Shown here: positions 1 to 11,446 of the stretch, piece after piece
How the letters are laid out: every line of letters begins with the position of its first letter
Numbering within the stretch: position 1 is the first letter of the stretch
Assembly: GCA_034766995.1 (NCBI GenBank)
Contig: CM068316.1
Location: 15,664,071 to 15,728,070, forward strand
DNA from: Acanthacorydalis orientalis
Taxonomy: Eukaryota; Arthropoda; Insecta; Megaloptera; Corydalidae
Length of the DNA stretch: 64,000 bases
Direction: 5' to 3'
Translations under genes and position numbers: made by a program
The notes under the pieces: model-generated
What the model saw: the letters and a program-made list of their open reading frames with translations, nothing else
Database searches by the model: none
Told to the model about the DNA's origin: nothing

Positions 1-895
1 TATTAAATTTTCTATTTAATACATGCTGAAGAAAAAATATTCATTATAAATACAAAATTGATAGTACATTTGCATTTTTCTACTTAAATATATGTTTGTT
101 TTTGAGTTTTAAAAATAATTCTAGTTATTTAATATTTTGTATTAACAACTTCTGAATTTATGTTTTAAACATTTTTTAAGGATATATATATATATATATA
201 TTTATTTATTTATCTTTTATCTTCTTTATTTGTATGTAACTTATGATTTAATTTTTTCTTTAAACACCAATAGTATTCATATGCATTGAATATTAAAAAA
301 GACAAGAGCATGTACATAAAAGTACTTTTGTTTATTTAACCCGCGCTACTCCTATTTGTGTGCAGGTTGTATTTCCCAGGCATGCAATTAAACGAGGAAT
401 ACTTATTAAACATTTTAAATAATTGTGAAGTTTAAATAATTTTTTATTCTATACATGTATTTATTGTATATGAATATTATTCTTTTCGTAAAATAATTGT
501 GTTACTATTTATTTTATTAGTTATTTTTTATTATTTTTAAAACAAATAAATTTTAGTTAAAACCAGAATTAAAGTTTACCCGTGAAATGAAAACTATATA
601 TTATTATTAAGAAAAGTTATAATTCTAGCTGAATAGTATAAAAAACAAGATTAATAATATCTCTAATTTATTTATTATAATATTTCTAATAAAAAATGTC
701 TCTTGTTTGCAACATTTTTATCACTATAGTAAGTTTAAGTAGAAAAATTATATAAATTTTAATACTCCTGTTTGTGTGTATTTTATATTTTCGTTTTAAC
801 TTCAGTAGATATTTTTAAAATATCAGATAGAATTATTTTTTTCACAAATTTTTCTAAAATATATAATTTCCTCTATTTTTTTAATCTCTCTTTTT
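1..895. other. AT-rich stretch, no gene seen
   Basis: No open reading frame of note, no recognised repeat family and no splice-bounded exon was seen. There is a short (TA)n run at about 182-201. The sequence is low-complexity A+T-rich DNA with short homopolymer runs. Confidence 0.6.
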
Positions 896-1100
896 TCTCA
901 CTATATAAACTCAAAAGTATCCATAAAAAATAAAACAAATTCCATGATGTCGACTTATTTATTTGGGACGAGGCTTCTATGATACCCAAATATGTTTATT
1001 GTTTCATTCGGTTATATGTTCATGCTTATAATTGACAATTGGGAGAATGTAGTGAGTCTGAGGGTAGACGAGCAAAACGAGTAGGGGCGGAGCACCCTAG
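896..1100 (+). mobile_element. Helitron-like nonautonomous element, copy 1
   Basis: It starts with TCTCACTATATAAA and ends with a G/C-rich inverted segment directly followed by CTAG (1097-1100), the 5'-TC...hairpin-CTRR-3' layout of Helitrons. Three other copies in the window (17190-17844, 43486-43818 and 61538-61817 reversed) share the order of internal blocks: ATTATCCACAAAAAA-type start, GATGACGTCGACTTATTTATTT-type block, TTTATTGTTTCATTCGGTTA and a terminal GAGC-GTAGC-GAGC-like tail. This copy is shorter than the other forward copy at 43486-43818. It has no coding capacity. Helitron assignment is inference from the ends; target-site AT insertion cannot be shown. Confidence 0.6.
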
Positions 1101-2679
1101 TTTATTACAAAATGTAGTTGAACATTTTTTTTGAACAAGATTCAGTTTTGTTGTACTAAATAGTTATATTTGTAATTGTTATATCATTTTTTCATTACAT
1201 TTATATATATATATATATGTACATATATATCTTTATAATTCTATAATAAAAAATATTGTTTTAAATGGAGAGTTAAATTTAAATACATTTATATTAGAGG
1301 AGAAAAAGAGACAAGGTTAAGTGTACAGTAATAGTGTTTTAACTATCTATGCCTGTCAAGTCAATAACTAAATGTGATGATGATTAATAGGCAGTATCCG
1401 ACTTTAATAACAATAGCGTTGCTGAAGTGGACCGATTCTTATTTATAGATATTAGTTTTATGAAGTATAATATGTATTAGTAATGTAATGTAATCGGAAC
1501 GTTTTACAGATATTTTTTATATGTTCAAACAAATACTTATTGATGCTCATCACTGTAAATGAAGTATATGGAGTAAATTGAACTTAAAAGTGAAAAAAAT
1601 GAAAAAAAATAATTATAGTAATAACTAGACGATTAGATTTTATAAGATTATGAATTTGAATAATTATTAAAAAATAGCATATTATTAAAAGGAAAATGGA
1701 TTTCCGGAAATAATATACACGGATGTCTGGAGTTAGTTTTTACAAATTTCAGATTTTTTTGTCATTTCTAAAATACATAATTAATATTTTGTCAATTTTT
1801 AAAATAAATGTTACTTGACAAAATAAACAGATAATTGCTTTAAATAAAATATTTTTTTTTGATTTTAATGTAGACAGTTGTTGATTTTTTTAAAATGAGT
1901 TTTTGTAACTTGCAAAAATTTACCTCGCGTGCGACTTGAATTTTTGATATAATCCATAAAATTCATGTATCAGCTTGTTTCTGTAATAGTCAAATTTATT
2001 ACTCTTTAAAAATGTAAATATTCCAAAGTATATTATCACAAAAGTATGAGAATATATTATAGTTGAGTCAGTTACTATTTACGGACGTGAAGTACGGAGA
2101 GCATATTGAAAATCCAAGTACTGAAAATAATAAAGTAAAAGAAAACAAATGAATAAAACTCAAAAATTATAACTAATAATATTATTGAAATTATAATGTT
2201 GGAGAACAAGTATAATCACATTCATATCAACACTTAAACTATTTGAAAATCTGAAAATATAAAAATGGTTCCTTTTATGTAAATAATTTAAATGAAAGAA
2301 GAAAAAATATAGTTCGATTTGTAACAGGGAAGTGTACTTTTTGTGTTCACTTAAAGTATACTCTCACGTATTTTTAGTGTACTTTTAGTAAATAATAAGA
2401 TTGCGGAAAAGGTATATAATTTATACAGAAGAATTATTAGTAATATACTTTAATAGGAGACTGTATATGACTTGGATAACATAAGTATGCGCTTTATAAA
2501 TAAGAAATACTATTAGTAATAACTTCAATGGTCTGTCTATATTTCTTTATCAAAATAGTTGCGATGCAGATTAGTAAGGTGTACATTAGTGAACATTAGT
2601 TACGATTGAAGGATAAGTGTCTTTACAAACTTCATAGTCGCACCATTGTTCGAGAAATACCTTTGTTTATTTTTATTTT
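1101..2679. other. AT-rich stretch, no gene seen
   Basis: A short TA array lies at 1201-1220. I see no coding region and no repeat end that can be assigned. The segment at about 2330-2400 has several GTGTACTTTT/AAGTATAC words but no clear unit. Confidence 0.5.
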
Positions 2680-3080
2680 TACGGCCAGCATTAGTCAATC
2701 GAAAAAGATCAATTTTTTATGACAACGTCTGACCACCCGTTTCACAAAAGACTTTAAAAAAATTAACTGAACTGGATTTTGAAACCTTACCTCACCCACC
2801 TTACTCTCTGGACCTGTCTGTCTCACAGATTATAATTTTTTTAAACATGTGAATAATTTCCTATGAGAGAAGGTTGTTCTTAAATATCAAGCATCAGTTC
2901 AAAGAGCTTTCGATGAATTCGTTAATTCCAGGACTCCAGAATTTCATCTTATAGGAATAAACAAACTGGTTTCCCGTTAGGAGAAATGTGTTGAGGCCAA
3001 TGGTCTTTATTTTGATTAATAAATATAATTTTTAACTGATGTATACTCGATACACAGAAACCACAATTATTTTTGCACCA

Positions 3081-3084
<4 letters not shown>
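2680..3084 (+). pseudogene. Mariner transposase relic (cecropia-type), C-terminal part
   Basis: The plus strand encodes a broken C-terminal half of a mariner transposase. Visible pieces are ALVNRKR, a degraded second catalytic block (YDNV then a stop, where HDNARPH is usual), LPHPPYS and, near the end, INKLVSR followed by a stop and EKCVEANGLYFD. Frames change between blocks. The right inverted terminal repeat is the complement of a TAAGGTTGGTGCAAAAAT-type sequence and ends at about 3084. The TA target and a long (TA)n array follow directly. The left end and N-terminal half are missing. It is a dead, 5'-truncated copy of the family also seen at 26322 and related to the element at 15619-16878. 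Confidence 0.8.
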
Positions 3085-3142
<58 letters not shown>

Positions 3143-3236
3143 ACTGTAGTAGAGATAAATTTAACTGCATAACAATTAAATAAATAAGATGTAATAATAA
3201 TGTTTGTATATAGTAAAGACTATATATATATGTATT

Positions 3237-3283
<47 letters not shown>
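3085..3283. repeat. Two (TA)n arrays with short spacer
   Basis: A pure TA run covers about 3085-3140 and a second covers about 3233-3282. They are separated by about 90 bp of unique AT-rich DNA. The first abuts the right end of the mariner relic. Confidence 0.95.
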
Positions 3284-3286
<3 letters not shown>

Positions 3287-3439
3287 ATAGTAAATTATCA
3301 TTTGATAGTAATAAAAATATATTTCGTGTTTTTGAATTGGGTGACTATTTTTGTCAAAGAATAAATTGAAATATGTTTATCATACAACAGATTTTTTAAA
3401 AACCATCTAACTATAATATTACTTCATTTACATCCTATC

Positions 3440-3960
3440 TACTCACACACACACTCACTAATCCTTACAAAAGAGTTGGTTCGTTAGATGCAGCCAGTGT
3501 AGTTAACCAGTCGTGAGGTGTTCCGTTGGATAAGGTCGTTGAAAATCGTTAATTACAATTAGAGGGCGGTTAGCGCTTAATTAAAAGCCCGTGCATCTTT
3601 AGCCGTTCCGGCAAGGTGATATCTTAAACTATAATACGACACGAATCATTACTACGACGGTGACCTTTACGCGTATTATAATTATTATCATCTAAATTGA
3701 AAATGAGACGCTGTTTTCGAGATTTAATTAACTTTCAATTTAATGGAGAGAATATAGAATTATAGAGAAATCGTCCACATTCGCTCGGCACAGGTATATA
3801 TTATTAGAGATAACGACTGCATTCAAAGATAGAGTTGAAAGGACAGTTTGAACACTCGTTAACGAAACGTAATAGCTCAAGAGTAGTTAAGGTATTTTTG
3901 AAATTGACAAACGCATCTGGTAGTAATATCTGCAAACGTTCTTTGTATAAATTTCACATG
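3440..3960. other. Higher-complexity noncoding island, candidate regulatory DNA
   Basis: This TE-free patch has clearly higher G+C and word complexity than its surroundings. It carries TAATTA and TTAATTAA homeodomain-type words set in G/C-rich sequence (for example around 3550-3610) and no open reading frame. That pattern resembles insect developmental enhancers or a noncoding exon, but the role is inference. Conservation across species would decide it. Confidence 0.3.
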
Positions 3961-4052
3961 TCAGTGGATAAAATTTTATTGAATATGAATTTTTAGTTAA
4001 AATCATTTTTATGATTTCATATGTTTTTAATAATTTATTGTATGTATATATA

Positions 4053-4057
<5 letters not shown>

Positions 4058-4128
<71 letters not shown>
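4058..4128. repeat. (TA)n array
   Basis: About 70 bp of TA dinucleotides with one CATA interruption. It lies left of the Tigger relic. Confidence 0.95.
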
Positions 4129-4131
<3 letters not shown>

Positions 4132-4403
4132 ATCCTTCTATTTACGCGATAATTGGTTCCAAGAAAACAGCACGTTAATAAAAACCGCCTACAGGGAGCC
4201 ACAGAAAACTGTTTAAAATAGGGATTTGTTCCATATTCTCAAATATTTTACTTTTATTAGGGTAGAAAAGTTTTAACTAATTTTTTTTAAATGTACGTCT
4301 ATATAAGAAGTTACTGGTAGCAAAAAACACACTTTTTGATGTAGCTATCATTTATTTCCACAAAGATAAAAAATCTCAAAGCTTACACCTTTACAGTCAC
4401 CTG
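4129..4403. other. Spacer between TA array and Tigger relic
   Basis: It probably includes the 3' noncoding part of the Tigger element that follows on the minus strand, but no terminal inverted repeat of the CAGTAG type was found here. The element boundary is therefore undefined. Confidence 0.4.
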
Positions 4404-5110
4404 TTAAAAATCACTCTCGCTAGATGAATCTTCTGTTACAGTTGTCGTCATTAGGATTGTAGGTGTTATGTTTGTCGATATTGATGGAATAAAGAATTTA
4501 TCCAGAATATGCTGTTTTCCCGCCCGTTTCCTTTCTTCTAGAGTGAGTTCGTACGGTGAGATCTGAGCTTTTAATCCCTTGATGATTGAACCACTTCTTT
4601 CGCTATCAGGATCTATGCTTTCAATAAAATCAATAACTTTTTGAATCATATTTATCGAATATTTAATGTTTGGGTTGTAAACGGGTAAGGTGCTTTTTTC
4701 ATCATTTTCTTGCTCTCCTTTTTCGTTAATATCTTCTTGGTTTAATTCAATAAGATCATACGTTGTCAATTTAGAATCGTGTGATTTTAAAAGTTCTTCA
4801 ATATCAGAAGCATTCAAATCACTAAATCCTTCAGCTTCTAATTGTTGTCTTAGTATCCATACCTCAAAAACGTTTTTGTCGACATTTTCTTATAAACTGG
4901 AATCGTCTATTAAGCTGGAAAAACAATCTGGTCACAGATTATTCCAGAAAACATTCATGGTTATGCTCTTTAAATCTTTCCATAGATTTTTAATGTTTTA
5001 GATAGCATCGGCGATATTTTAATCGCGCTAAAAGTCGCGCAATCTAATTTGTTTATCCGACTCCAGCTTATCAAACATTTATTTGAAAGAGTATTTCGGG
5101 TAATATTTTT
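4404..5110 (-). pseudogene. Tigger/pogo transposase relic with C-terminal PCNA-box motif
   Basis: The minus strand from about 5110 to 4404 reads as the C-terminal part of a pogo/Tigger DDE transposase. Upstream are pieces resembling the end of the catalytic region (NIADAI, then NIKNLWKDL, then NVFWNNL followed by TGA where TGG would give LWPDC). Then an open frame of about 137 codons starts near DLNASDIEELLKSHDSKLTT, a block typical of Tigger tails. It ends with a lysine/arginine-rich stretch and QHILDKFF, which fits the PIP-box pattern Qxx[ILM]xx[FY][FY]. At least four in-frame stops lie upstream of 4820, so it is a pseudogene. The N-terminal CENP-B-like domain and the terminal repeats were not seen. 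The longest open stretch should not be annotated as a host gene. Confidence 0.8.
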
Positions 5111-5344
5111 TACAACTATTTATTTTTTCTACACTACATTTACTACACGATTGTAAATACGATTACTGAATAAATTAAATTGGGTAAATCCCGAGTGTGT
5201 ATAATTACAATGTGTGTACAATATGATAAAATCATTCAATATAGTGACATATGGTGTCTAATTGATTATTTAAAATTTAAAAAAAATTCAACAGTGTTCA
5301 AGTGAATTCAAGTAAATGAAAACCGCATAAATGGAAAGATTATA

Positions 5345-5378
<34 letters not shown>

Positions 5379-5689
5379 AAGGTAAATTTAAATTGAATGT
5401 TTTAGTTTACAGTGAGGGGATTTAAGAATAACACACATATTTTGTTTATCTAGTCTCTGAATACTTAGTAGGTATTTATAATGTTAGTTTGTTGTAAATA
5501 TATTAATATTAATAAGAATGTTTTTAAATTATTTAAAAAATATAAGACTCAATATTATATTTCAATTATCTAAAATACATTCTTAACAGAATAATTTCCT
5601 TTATTACTTCTTTATAAATCTTTCATATATATATATATATACATACATACATATAATTACTAATCGAGTAATAAATCGCCTAATTATGA
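5111..5689. other. AT-rich spacer with (TA)n at 5345-5377
   Basis: Nothing coding was seen. A short TA array lies at 5345-5377 and a TA/CATA run at about 5627-5654. Confidence 0.5.
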
Positions 5690-6010
5690 ATTCATATAAT
5701 GACTCATGCAAAAATTTAGTATAAAAAAAGTATAAATAATGCCGTGTGGTATGCTTTTGATTGAAATTGAGTTAATACGATTAATTTGAATAAGGATTTC
5801 GAATTCTATTGTGCATTAATCGTGTATTCTAAACAGTATGTACCGTTGAAATAGATAGGTAAAAGGTATGTGTATGTTGATTGGCGGTAAGACATTTAAT
5901 ATGCGAATTCAGATATTGACTTAATGAACGGAATGTGTGGGTGATTCGAGGTCATGATTCAGTAATGTGAATACGTTGCACGATATTGCCTCTGACTTTG
6001 ATATTAGGAA
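5690..6010. other. Higher-complexity noncoding island
   Basis: This unique sequence has mixed composition, several ATTA/TTAAT words and GGTCATGATTCAG-type words, and no open reading frame. It is bounded by TA arrays. It could be a regulatory element or decayed unique DNA. No function is visible. Confidence 0.25.
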
Positions 6011-6022
6011 TTTTTGGAACTT

Positions 6023-6024
<2 letters not shown>

Positions 6025-6062
<38 letters not shown>
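6025..6062. repeat. (TA)n array
   Basis: An uninterrupted TA run of about 36 bp. Confidence 0.95.
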
Positions 6063-6069
<7 letters not shown>

Positions 6070-6439
6070 CCATCATGTTTTTGCACTGCTTAAATATGTT
6101 TTTATGAATATAATAGAGATTTTAAAGTTACAGAAAGCTATTTTAGAAAAAATGGTACTTTTATATGATAATTTTCTCAGAATTAAAATTATTCTGTAAC
6201 TTGCTTCTATAATATGTTTGTATATTTTATATTGATATAAAAAAACGTTTTAAAATCGCAAATAAAGAAACGAAAAAAATTCATAATGACATTGTTATTA
6301 ACAAAGCAGGGTAATTTTAACTATTATAAAAGATTAGAATTTGTATGAAGAGTAGTATCAGTATTTATATGTGTGTGTATAAATGTTTGCTAGTTGGAAT
6401 AGAAATTCATGTTCATTAGGTTGAATAATCGAGACAGTA

Positions 6440-6860
6440 TGTATACTACTTAAGCGGTTGAAATTAAGCAACGTAAGCAAAGTACGTTCACATTTGAAAG
6501 TATTATAAAAGTTTATGCTGAGGTAGTCGGTTCCGGACCAAGAAAACTCACGCCACTGTTGATGACATTAACATACGAATCGTTATGTCGCTGTTGGCAC
6601 ATCTCCGGTATCTGACGGAAATTCGTAAAATTAGCGAGTTGAATGCTCACAGATAGATGTTAAGTTTTCACTGTTTTCTCTTATCTCGATTATTCTCTTC
6701 GTTAAGAGGATTAAAGTGTCATGTTTTGTCATCATCAAGACAGTTTTATAGACAGTCGTTATTCGAAAAGTCCATAAATACTCGCTGCACAATTGACAGC
6801 CCATTTCAGTTGTAATGTTCCGATTTTATGCTAATGACATAAAACTGGGTGTTGATTTGA
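6440..6860. other. Higher-complexity noncoding island
   Basis: A TE-free block with better G+C balance than its flanks, including TCGGTTCCGGACC-like and CATCTCCGGTATCTGACGG-like words. No long open reading frame and no convincing exon boundary pair was seen. It is a candidate enhancer or noncoding exon; the role is inference. Confidence 0.25.
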
Positions 6861-6923
6861 CTATAAAAATTTCAGATAATTTTGTTACATTTTAATACAT
6901 TTGTGTGTATATATGTATGTGCG

Positions 6924-6925
<2 letters not shown>

Positions 6926-6956
<31 letters not shown>

Positions 6957-6966
6957 ATATATATTA
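6926..6966. repeat. (TA)n array with GT interruptions
   Basis: A TA run preceded by a short GTGTGTAT/GTATGT segment. Confidence 0.9.
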
Positions 6967-7794
6967 GAAAATGGAAAGATAGTCATTATTTTTAGTAGTG
7001 AAATTAAATTTACTGTTTTTTTTCTGTTAATAATACTTTTTCATCTTTTTCTGTAATTTTTTAAATTTTTTTATTAAAAATATTTATGTTCGTTTAAAAA
7101 TGCACTAAGATGATGTTTTACTTTAGTAAAATTATGAATTCATTTACATCTTGGTAAATATATCAAGAATCTGTATCTGTAATTTTTTGAATTGTGATAC
7201 CTCTTGAATATGGTGAGAGAAATTAAACTTCTGAATGTTTTTCTCGGTCGATTCTTGCTATACTGTTATGTCTGGTTATGATGAACAATTATCTCTTTCA
7301 TATTGATTAAACATGAGTGCTTTCTTTGGAATTTAAGCGTAAATATTATAGTTGTCGCCAACCTTTGTAGTGAATTTTGAACCTGTTTGTAGTAGCTTGA
7401 AATGAATGATTCAGAGTAAATGCTAACAAATATACTAAATACCTATTTTAATATTAACATTTATTTAAAGACTATAATGTATTTGCAGAAGACATCGTTT
7501 TTTTCATTTCAGATAATTATATACTATCAAATTTTTCATCTACAATTAAAATTTGATGTAATAAAGAATGATTTATTTGTTTTGATAAAAAAACTATGCA
7601 TATTCATTTACATTAATTTGATACCTAAAGCTAGTTTATATAGCGTTTAAATAATTACTCTATTTATTTCATTTACATTTTTGAAATGCATTTGTACCGT
7701 AAACCGTGAAGAAGGGAGTTTTTGCAATAATTAATCTGTAGTTTGTTGAGGTATTGGTTTAATTAGGTGTTTTTAGTAAATCATTACCAATTTT
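6967..7794. other. AT-rich stretch, no gene seen
   Basis: A 76-codon open frame at 7420-7650 is AT-rich, matches nothing recognised and lacks any supporting signal. I do not call it a gene. Confidence 0.5.
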
Positions 7795-7826
7795 ATATAT
7801 ATATATATATATATATGTACATATAC

Positions 7827-7892
<66 letters not shown>

Positions 7893-8175
7893 ATTTTAAA
7901 CTTTCTAAACGAGTATTTACGTTATATTTATTGTTATTATATCTCTTAAAAGTCAGTTAATAGTTTTAGTACATTCTCGGTTTGAACAAACAACATGCAG
8001 TATTTACTGTATACTTTGTTTTGGAGTTTAACAAATAAATAAATTTTATTTCATAAGAAATGAAATCATCCAATATTATTCAGAAAATTTTGCGAATAAT
8101 CTAATATTCTACTAGGTGCTGAATAAAATGAATTCAAATAATAGTTTGTAAAAATAATTGATACATTTCCAGTTG

Positions 8176-8239
<64 letters not shown>

Positions 8240-8318
8240 AATTATGTCACGTATAAATCCATTCATAATACTCATATTCATACACATCTAATAGATGGGC
8301 AAATAGATAAACATAATA

Positions 8319-8384
<66 letters not shown>

Positions 8385-8494
8385 TAGAAATAATAATTAC
8401 AAATATATCTGTATATGACAGCACGTCCACTACACGATCATTCAGGAGTAAAAGAAAGTAGTTAAGGTAATACATATGTGCGTATACGTGTATT

Positions 8495-8526
<32 letters not shown>

Positions 8527-8617
8527 TATATACATATATTGATATATATATATATATATTCATAAATATATATATATATATATATTCATAAATATATATA
8601 TATATATATATATATTC

Positions 8618-8649
<32 letters not shown>

Positions 8650-8716
8650 ATATATATATATATTCATATATATATATATATATATATATATTCATATATA
8701 TATATATATATATATA

Positions 8717-8760
<44 letters not shown>
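7795..8760. repeat. Cluster of (TA)n arrays with higher-order (TA)n-TTCA structure
   Basis: TA arrays cover about 7795-7888, 8177-8235 and 8322-8378, with unique spacers. From 8497 to 8760 the TA run is broken at quasi-regular intervals (roughly 25-35 bp) by TTCATA or CATA words, giving a minisatellite-like higher-order pattern. The apparent open frames here (runs of I and Y) are artefacts of the TA repeat. Confidence 0.95.
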
Positions 8761-8761
<1 letters not shown>

Positions 8762-9797
8762 CGATAAATTAAGTTTAAATCAAGTAATTTATATAGAATA
8801 TAATTCTAATAGGGTATTTAAGTTTTTTACTAAAATGTAAATTCAAAAATATTTTTATTTTATATGAAAATTATAACTTTGTTTCTTTGTATATATTAGT
8901 TTATTAATTTTCTATTAAATATTTCTATTTTTTGATGTTTTGATTTTGCTTTTAATATTCATTAAAGTTTGACTTGAGTTTTCTTGAAGTTAATAGAATA
9001 ACATTTTTTTAAAAAAGTAATGTCTTGAACACTTCTCATCAAAAATATAAGCACTAGATTAGTCAATAGTATTAAAAAAAATGAGAAGAAAATCGCTAAT
9101 ATTCATTGAACTTGGGATAATGTATGGTATATTCTTCAGATACTTACTGCATTTAATAACGATAATTAGGATTTGTATAGCATAGTAGTAATTTAGAATT
9201 TTTTCGACTTTAGTTGTATCAACAAAGAAGAAAAACATTGCGTTATTACTTTTTAACCTTTCAAGATGTATATATGACCTGAAATTATACTTAAATTGCA
9301 TATAAACTTGGTGAATGAGCATTATTTATCACATTAGTGTACGAATGGATTGTACGGTACTATTACTGAAATTTTGGCTATTAAATAGCTGATTATTTTG
9401 AGTTGATTTGTTTACATTTACAATATTGCCGGTTAGTTAAATTTAAATCATAATTCAGTACTAATTCACCACCATTCAGGACTAATTACAGTTCCGAAAA
9501 ATTTAAAATAACACTGTTTTAAAATTTATGCGTAACTTTTTTATCGATACTGAGAAGTTGATGAATTTTTAAATCAAATTGTAACAGGAGACAAATTTTT
9601 TTAGCTAGAGAAACTATTAAGTAATTCAAGTTCGTACCTTCTAATAGAAAATTGTTATTAGTTTTATAATATGAGAGGATATGAGGAGCACAATTTTAGA
9701 CAATACCGGAAAAGGAAAAAAAAACTTACACTTGTTTTATAATTATTAGTTTTCGAATCTTATAAACCTTGAAGATATTTTTCGAAATACTCTTGTA
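8761..9797. other. AT-rich stretch, no gene seen
   Basis: No recognisable repeat or exon. An 87-codon frame on the minus strand at 9059-9322 has no homology I recognise and is compatible with chance. Confidence 0.5.
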
Positions 9798-10370
9798 TTA
9801 GGTTGATGAAAAATAATTATGGTTTATGATCTTTAAATTCATATAGATTTTTCTCTTTTTTGACTTTTGTAATCGTTTTAAGTGGTTCAGAACTGTTAGA
9901 TGACTAAAGACTAACTTTTGTGCAAGCATTCGGATTGTTGTGCGTGGTTATGATTCAACTAACACGTTCAGTTGGTGGTTATGAACTGAAGAAGGACGCT
10001 CATGGACTTCATCTTCAAGGCTCTCATCTCCAACCCAAAATTTTTTTGAACCACTATTGAATAGTACGCCCCATAACAGTACCCACACAAAAAAAATGTT
10101 TAATTTACAAGCAGTTTCTGCTGCTTTACCACCCGTTTTGAACTCATATAAAAAATTGCTCTTATTTTCTTCTTTTCCATCTTTAATTCAATAGCCCAAT
10201 TTGAAGTAAAATTAATAATAAAATCAAAGTCAATGTTATCAAAAAAACAGACCGAAAAATTCACTTTAAAATGATATTAACATAAATATGATGAAATGAC
10301 ACTTTCATTGAAAAAAAATAAGGTTAGAATTCAGAACATAAAAACCCTAATTATTTTCATACAAGCCTAA
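9798..10370 (-). mobile_element. Internally deleted mariner (cecropia-type), DNA-binding half kept
   Basis: A 573-bp element with TTAGGTTGAT... at the left, ...GCCTAA at the right, and TA on both sides (9796-9797, 10371-10372). The minus strand encodes, with frameshifts, the N-terminal DNA-binding region: FLYEFKTGGKAAETACKLN, then GDESLEDEVHERPSS, then HLTVLNHLKRL, which together correspond to the two helix-turn-helix motifs. The whole catalytic DD34D region is missing; a junction near 9840-9860 joins the C-terminal noncoding end to the linker after the DNA-binding domain. It matches the intact-length copy at 15619-16878 at both ends. It is nonfunctional and nonautonomous. Confidence 0.8.
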
Positions 10371-10948
10371 TAGATTATAAGCTTCATACAGTACGATGAT
10401 TGTAATTTATAGACATTAAAAAAGGCAATCACGAAAGTAAAGCAGTGCTCTATTAATTATTGTAAAAATCAAAAGGCTTACTGAAAAAAGTTCATCATAT
10501 AATACGAGTTGTAACAGTAAGTAATTTTACTGTTCAGTTTATTATAATTCAACGAGTAATTAATATATTTACTAACATATACTAAAGCATATAATATCTT
10601 CTTCTTGTACACATCTTTATTTACTATTAAACAATATATTCCATTTCACCTTTTAAGTAACAGATATAGCTTGTTTATGGTTAGGTATCAATAATTTTTC
10701 AGATTTATCTTACAAATAATTTATTTACAATGCATCTTAGGGAAAAAACATACGATTCAAATATTAAAAATTATTTTTTTATAAAAAATATACTTTTCTG
10801 AACATAAATACAACAAATCATATAAATGTAAACAAATTATGAAGAGCATCGACATAGTGTTTGAGTTTTAGAAATAATTTGCTGTTTTATTGGCGGCCCG
10901 TGTAGTGCTTAAAATTTTAGTATTTAAATTGACTAGTGAATGGGTTTC

Positions 10949-10951
<3 letters not shown>
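10371..10951. other. AT-rich stretch, no gene seen
   Basis: Nothing recognisable apart from a small G/C-rich word near 10893. Confidence 0.5.

Positions 10952-10994
<43 letters not shown>
10952..10994. repeat. (TA)n array
   Basis: An uninterrupted TA run of about 43 bp. Confidence 0.95.
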
Positions 10995-10996
<2 letters not shown>

Positions 10997-11042
10997 ACAA
11001 TAATTAATAATACTGCTTAGCAAAAATTAGATTTGGTGGCAA

Positions 11043-11059
11043 AAGTCCCTTTGGGACTT
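11043..11059. repeat. Short perfect hairpin
   Basis: AAGTCCC-TTT-GGGACTT is a 7-bp perfect stem with a 3-nt loop, unusual for G/C content in this background. It lies about 100 bp before the 32-bp palindrome. Confidence 0.8.
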
Positions 11060-11154
11060 CTACTTGGATCATCAATTATCGCATGTTTAGTCCTATACTG
11101 AAAGTAATCTGAAGGAGTAAATGATTACAGAAAGTCAAATATTTCTATTATACG

Positions 11155-11186
11155 AATGTTGACTGTCTCTAGAGACAGTCAACATT
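11155..11186. repeat. Perfect 32-bp palindrome without spacer
   Basis: The left half AATGTTGACTGTCTCT is followed immediately by its exact reverse complement. There is no loop and no mismatch. It is not part of a TA array. It could be a dimeric binding site, a head-to-head junction or the remnant of a fold-back element. Confidence 0.9.
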
Positions 11187-11398
11187 ATTTAGTTTTAATA
11201 GAATTCTTTTTTTATGTAAACATTTCGAACAATAATTTTTTAAATATCACAACAGAGTATTAATTCTAAAAATAATTAATAAATATTTCAGTGAACCAGA
11301 TTAAAAATAACAATGCATTTATGATATTTACTAAAACTTTCAGTATTTTAAATTAATTACTTTTACCGATTAGTCTGAAATATATCAATGTATTCACT

Positions 11399-11446
11399 AT
11401 ATATATATATATATATATATATACATACATACATACATACATATTG
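11399..11446. repeat. (TA)n followed by (CATA)n
   Basis: About 26 bp of TA is followed by five CATA tetranucleotides. Confidence 0.95.

Noticed and set aside
3085..3283. CRISPR-like alternation of repeats and spacers in TA clusters
   Set aside because: Dinucleotide microsatellites in an animal genome; no repeat unit of CRISPR type and no cas genes.
4690..5001. 103-codon plus-strand frame
   Set aside because: It is antisense to the Tigger transposase relic, whose motifs are clear on the minus strand.
7767..8695. Several open frames made of Ile-Tyr repeats
   Set aside because: They are direct translations of TA arrays, occur on both strands, and recur at every large TA array in the window.
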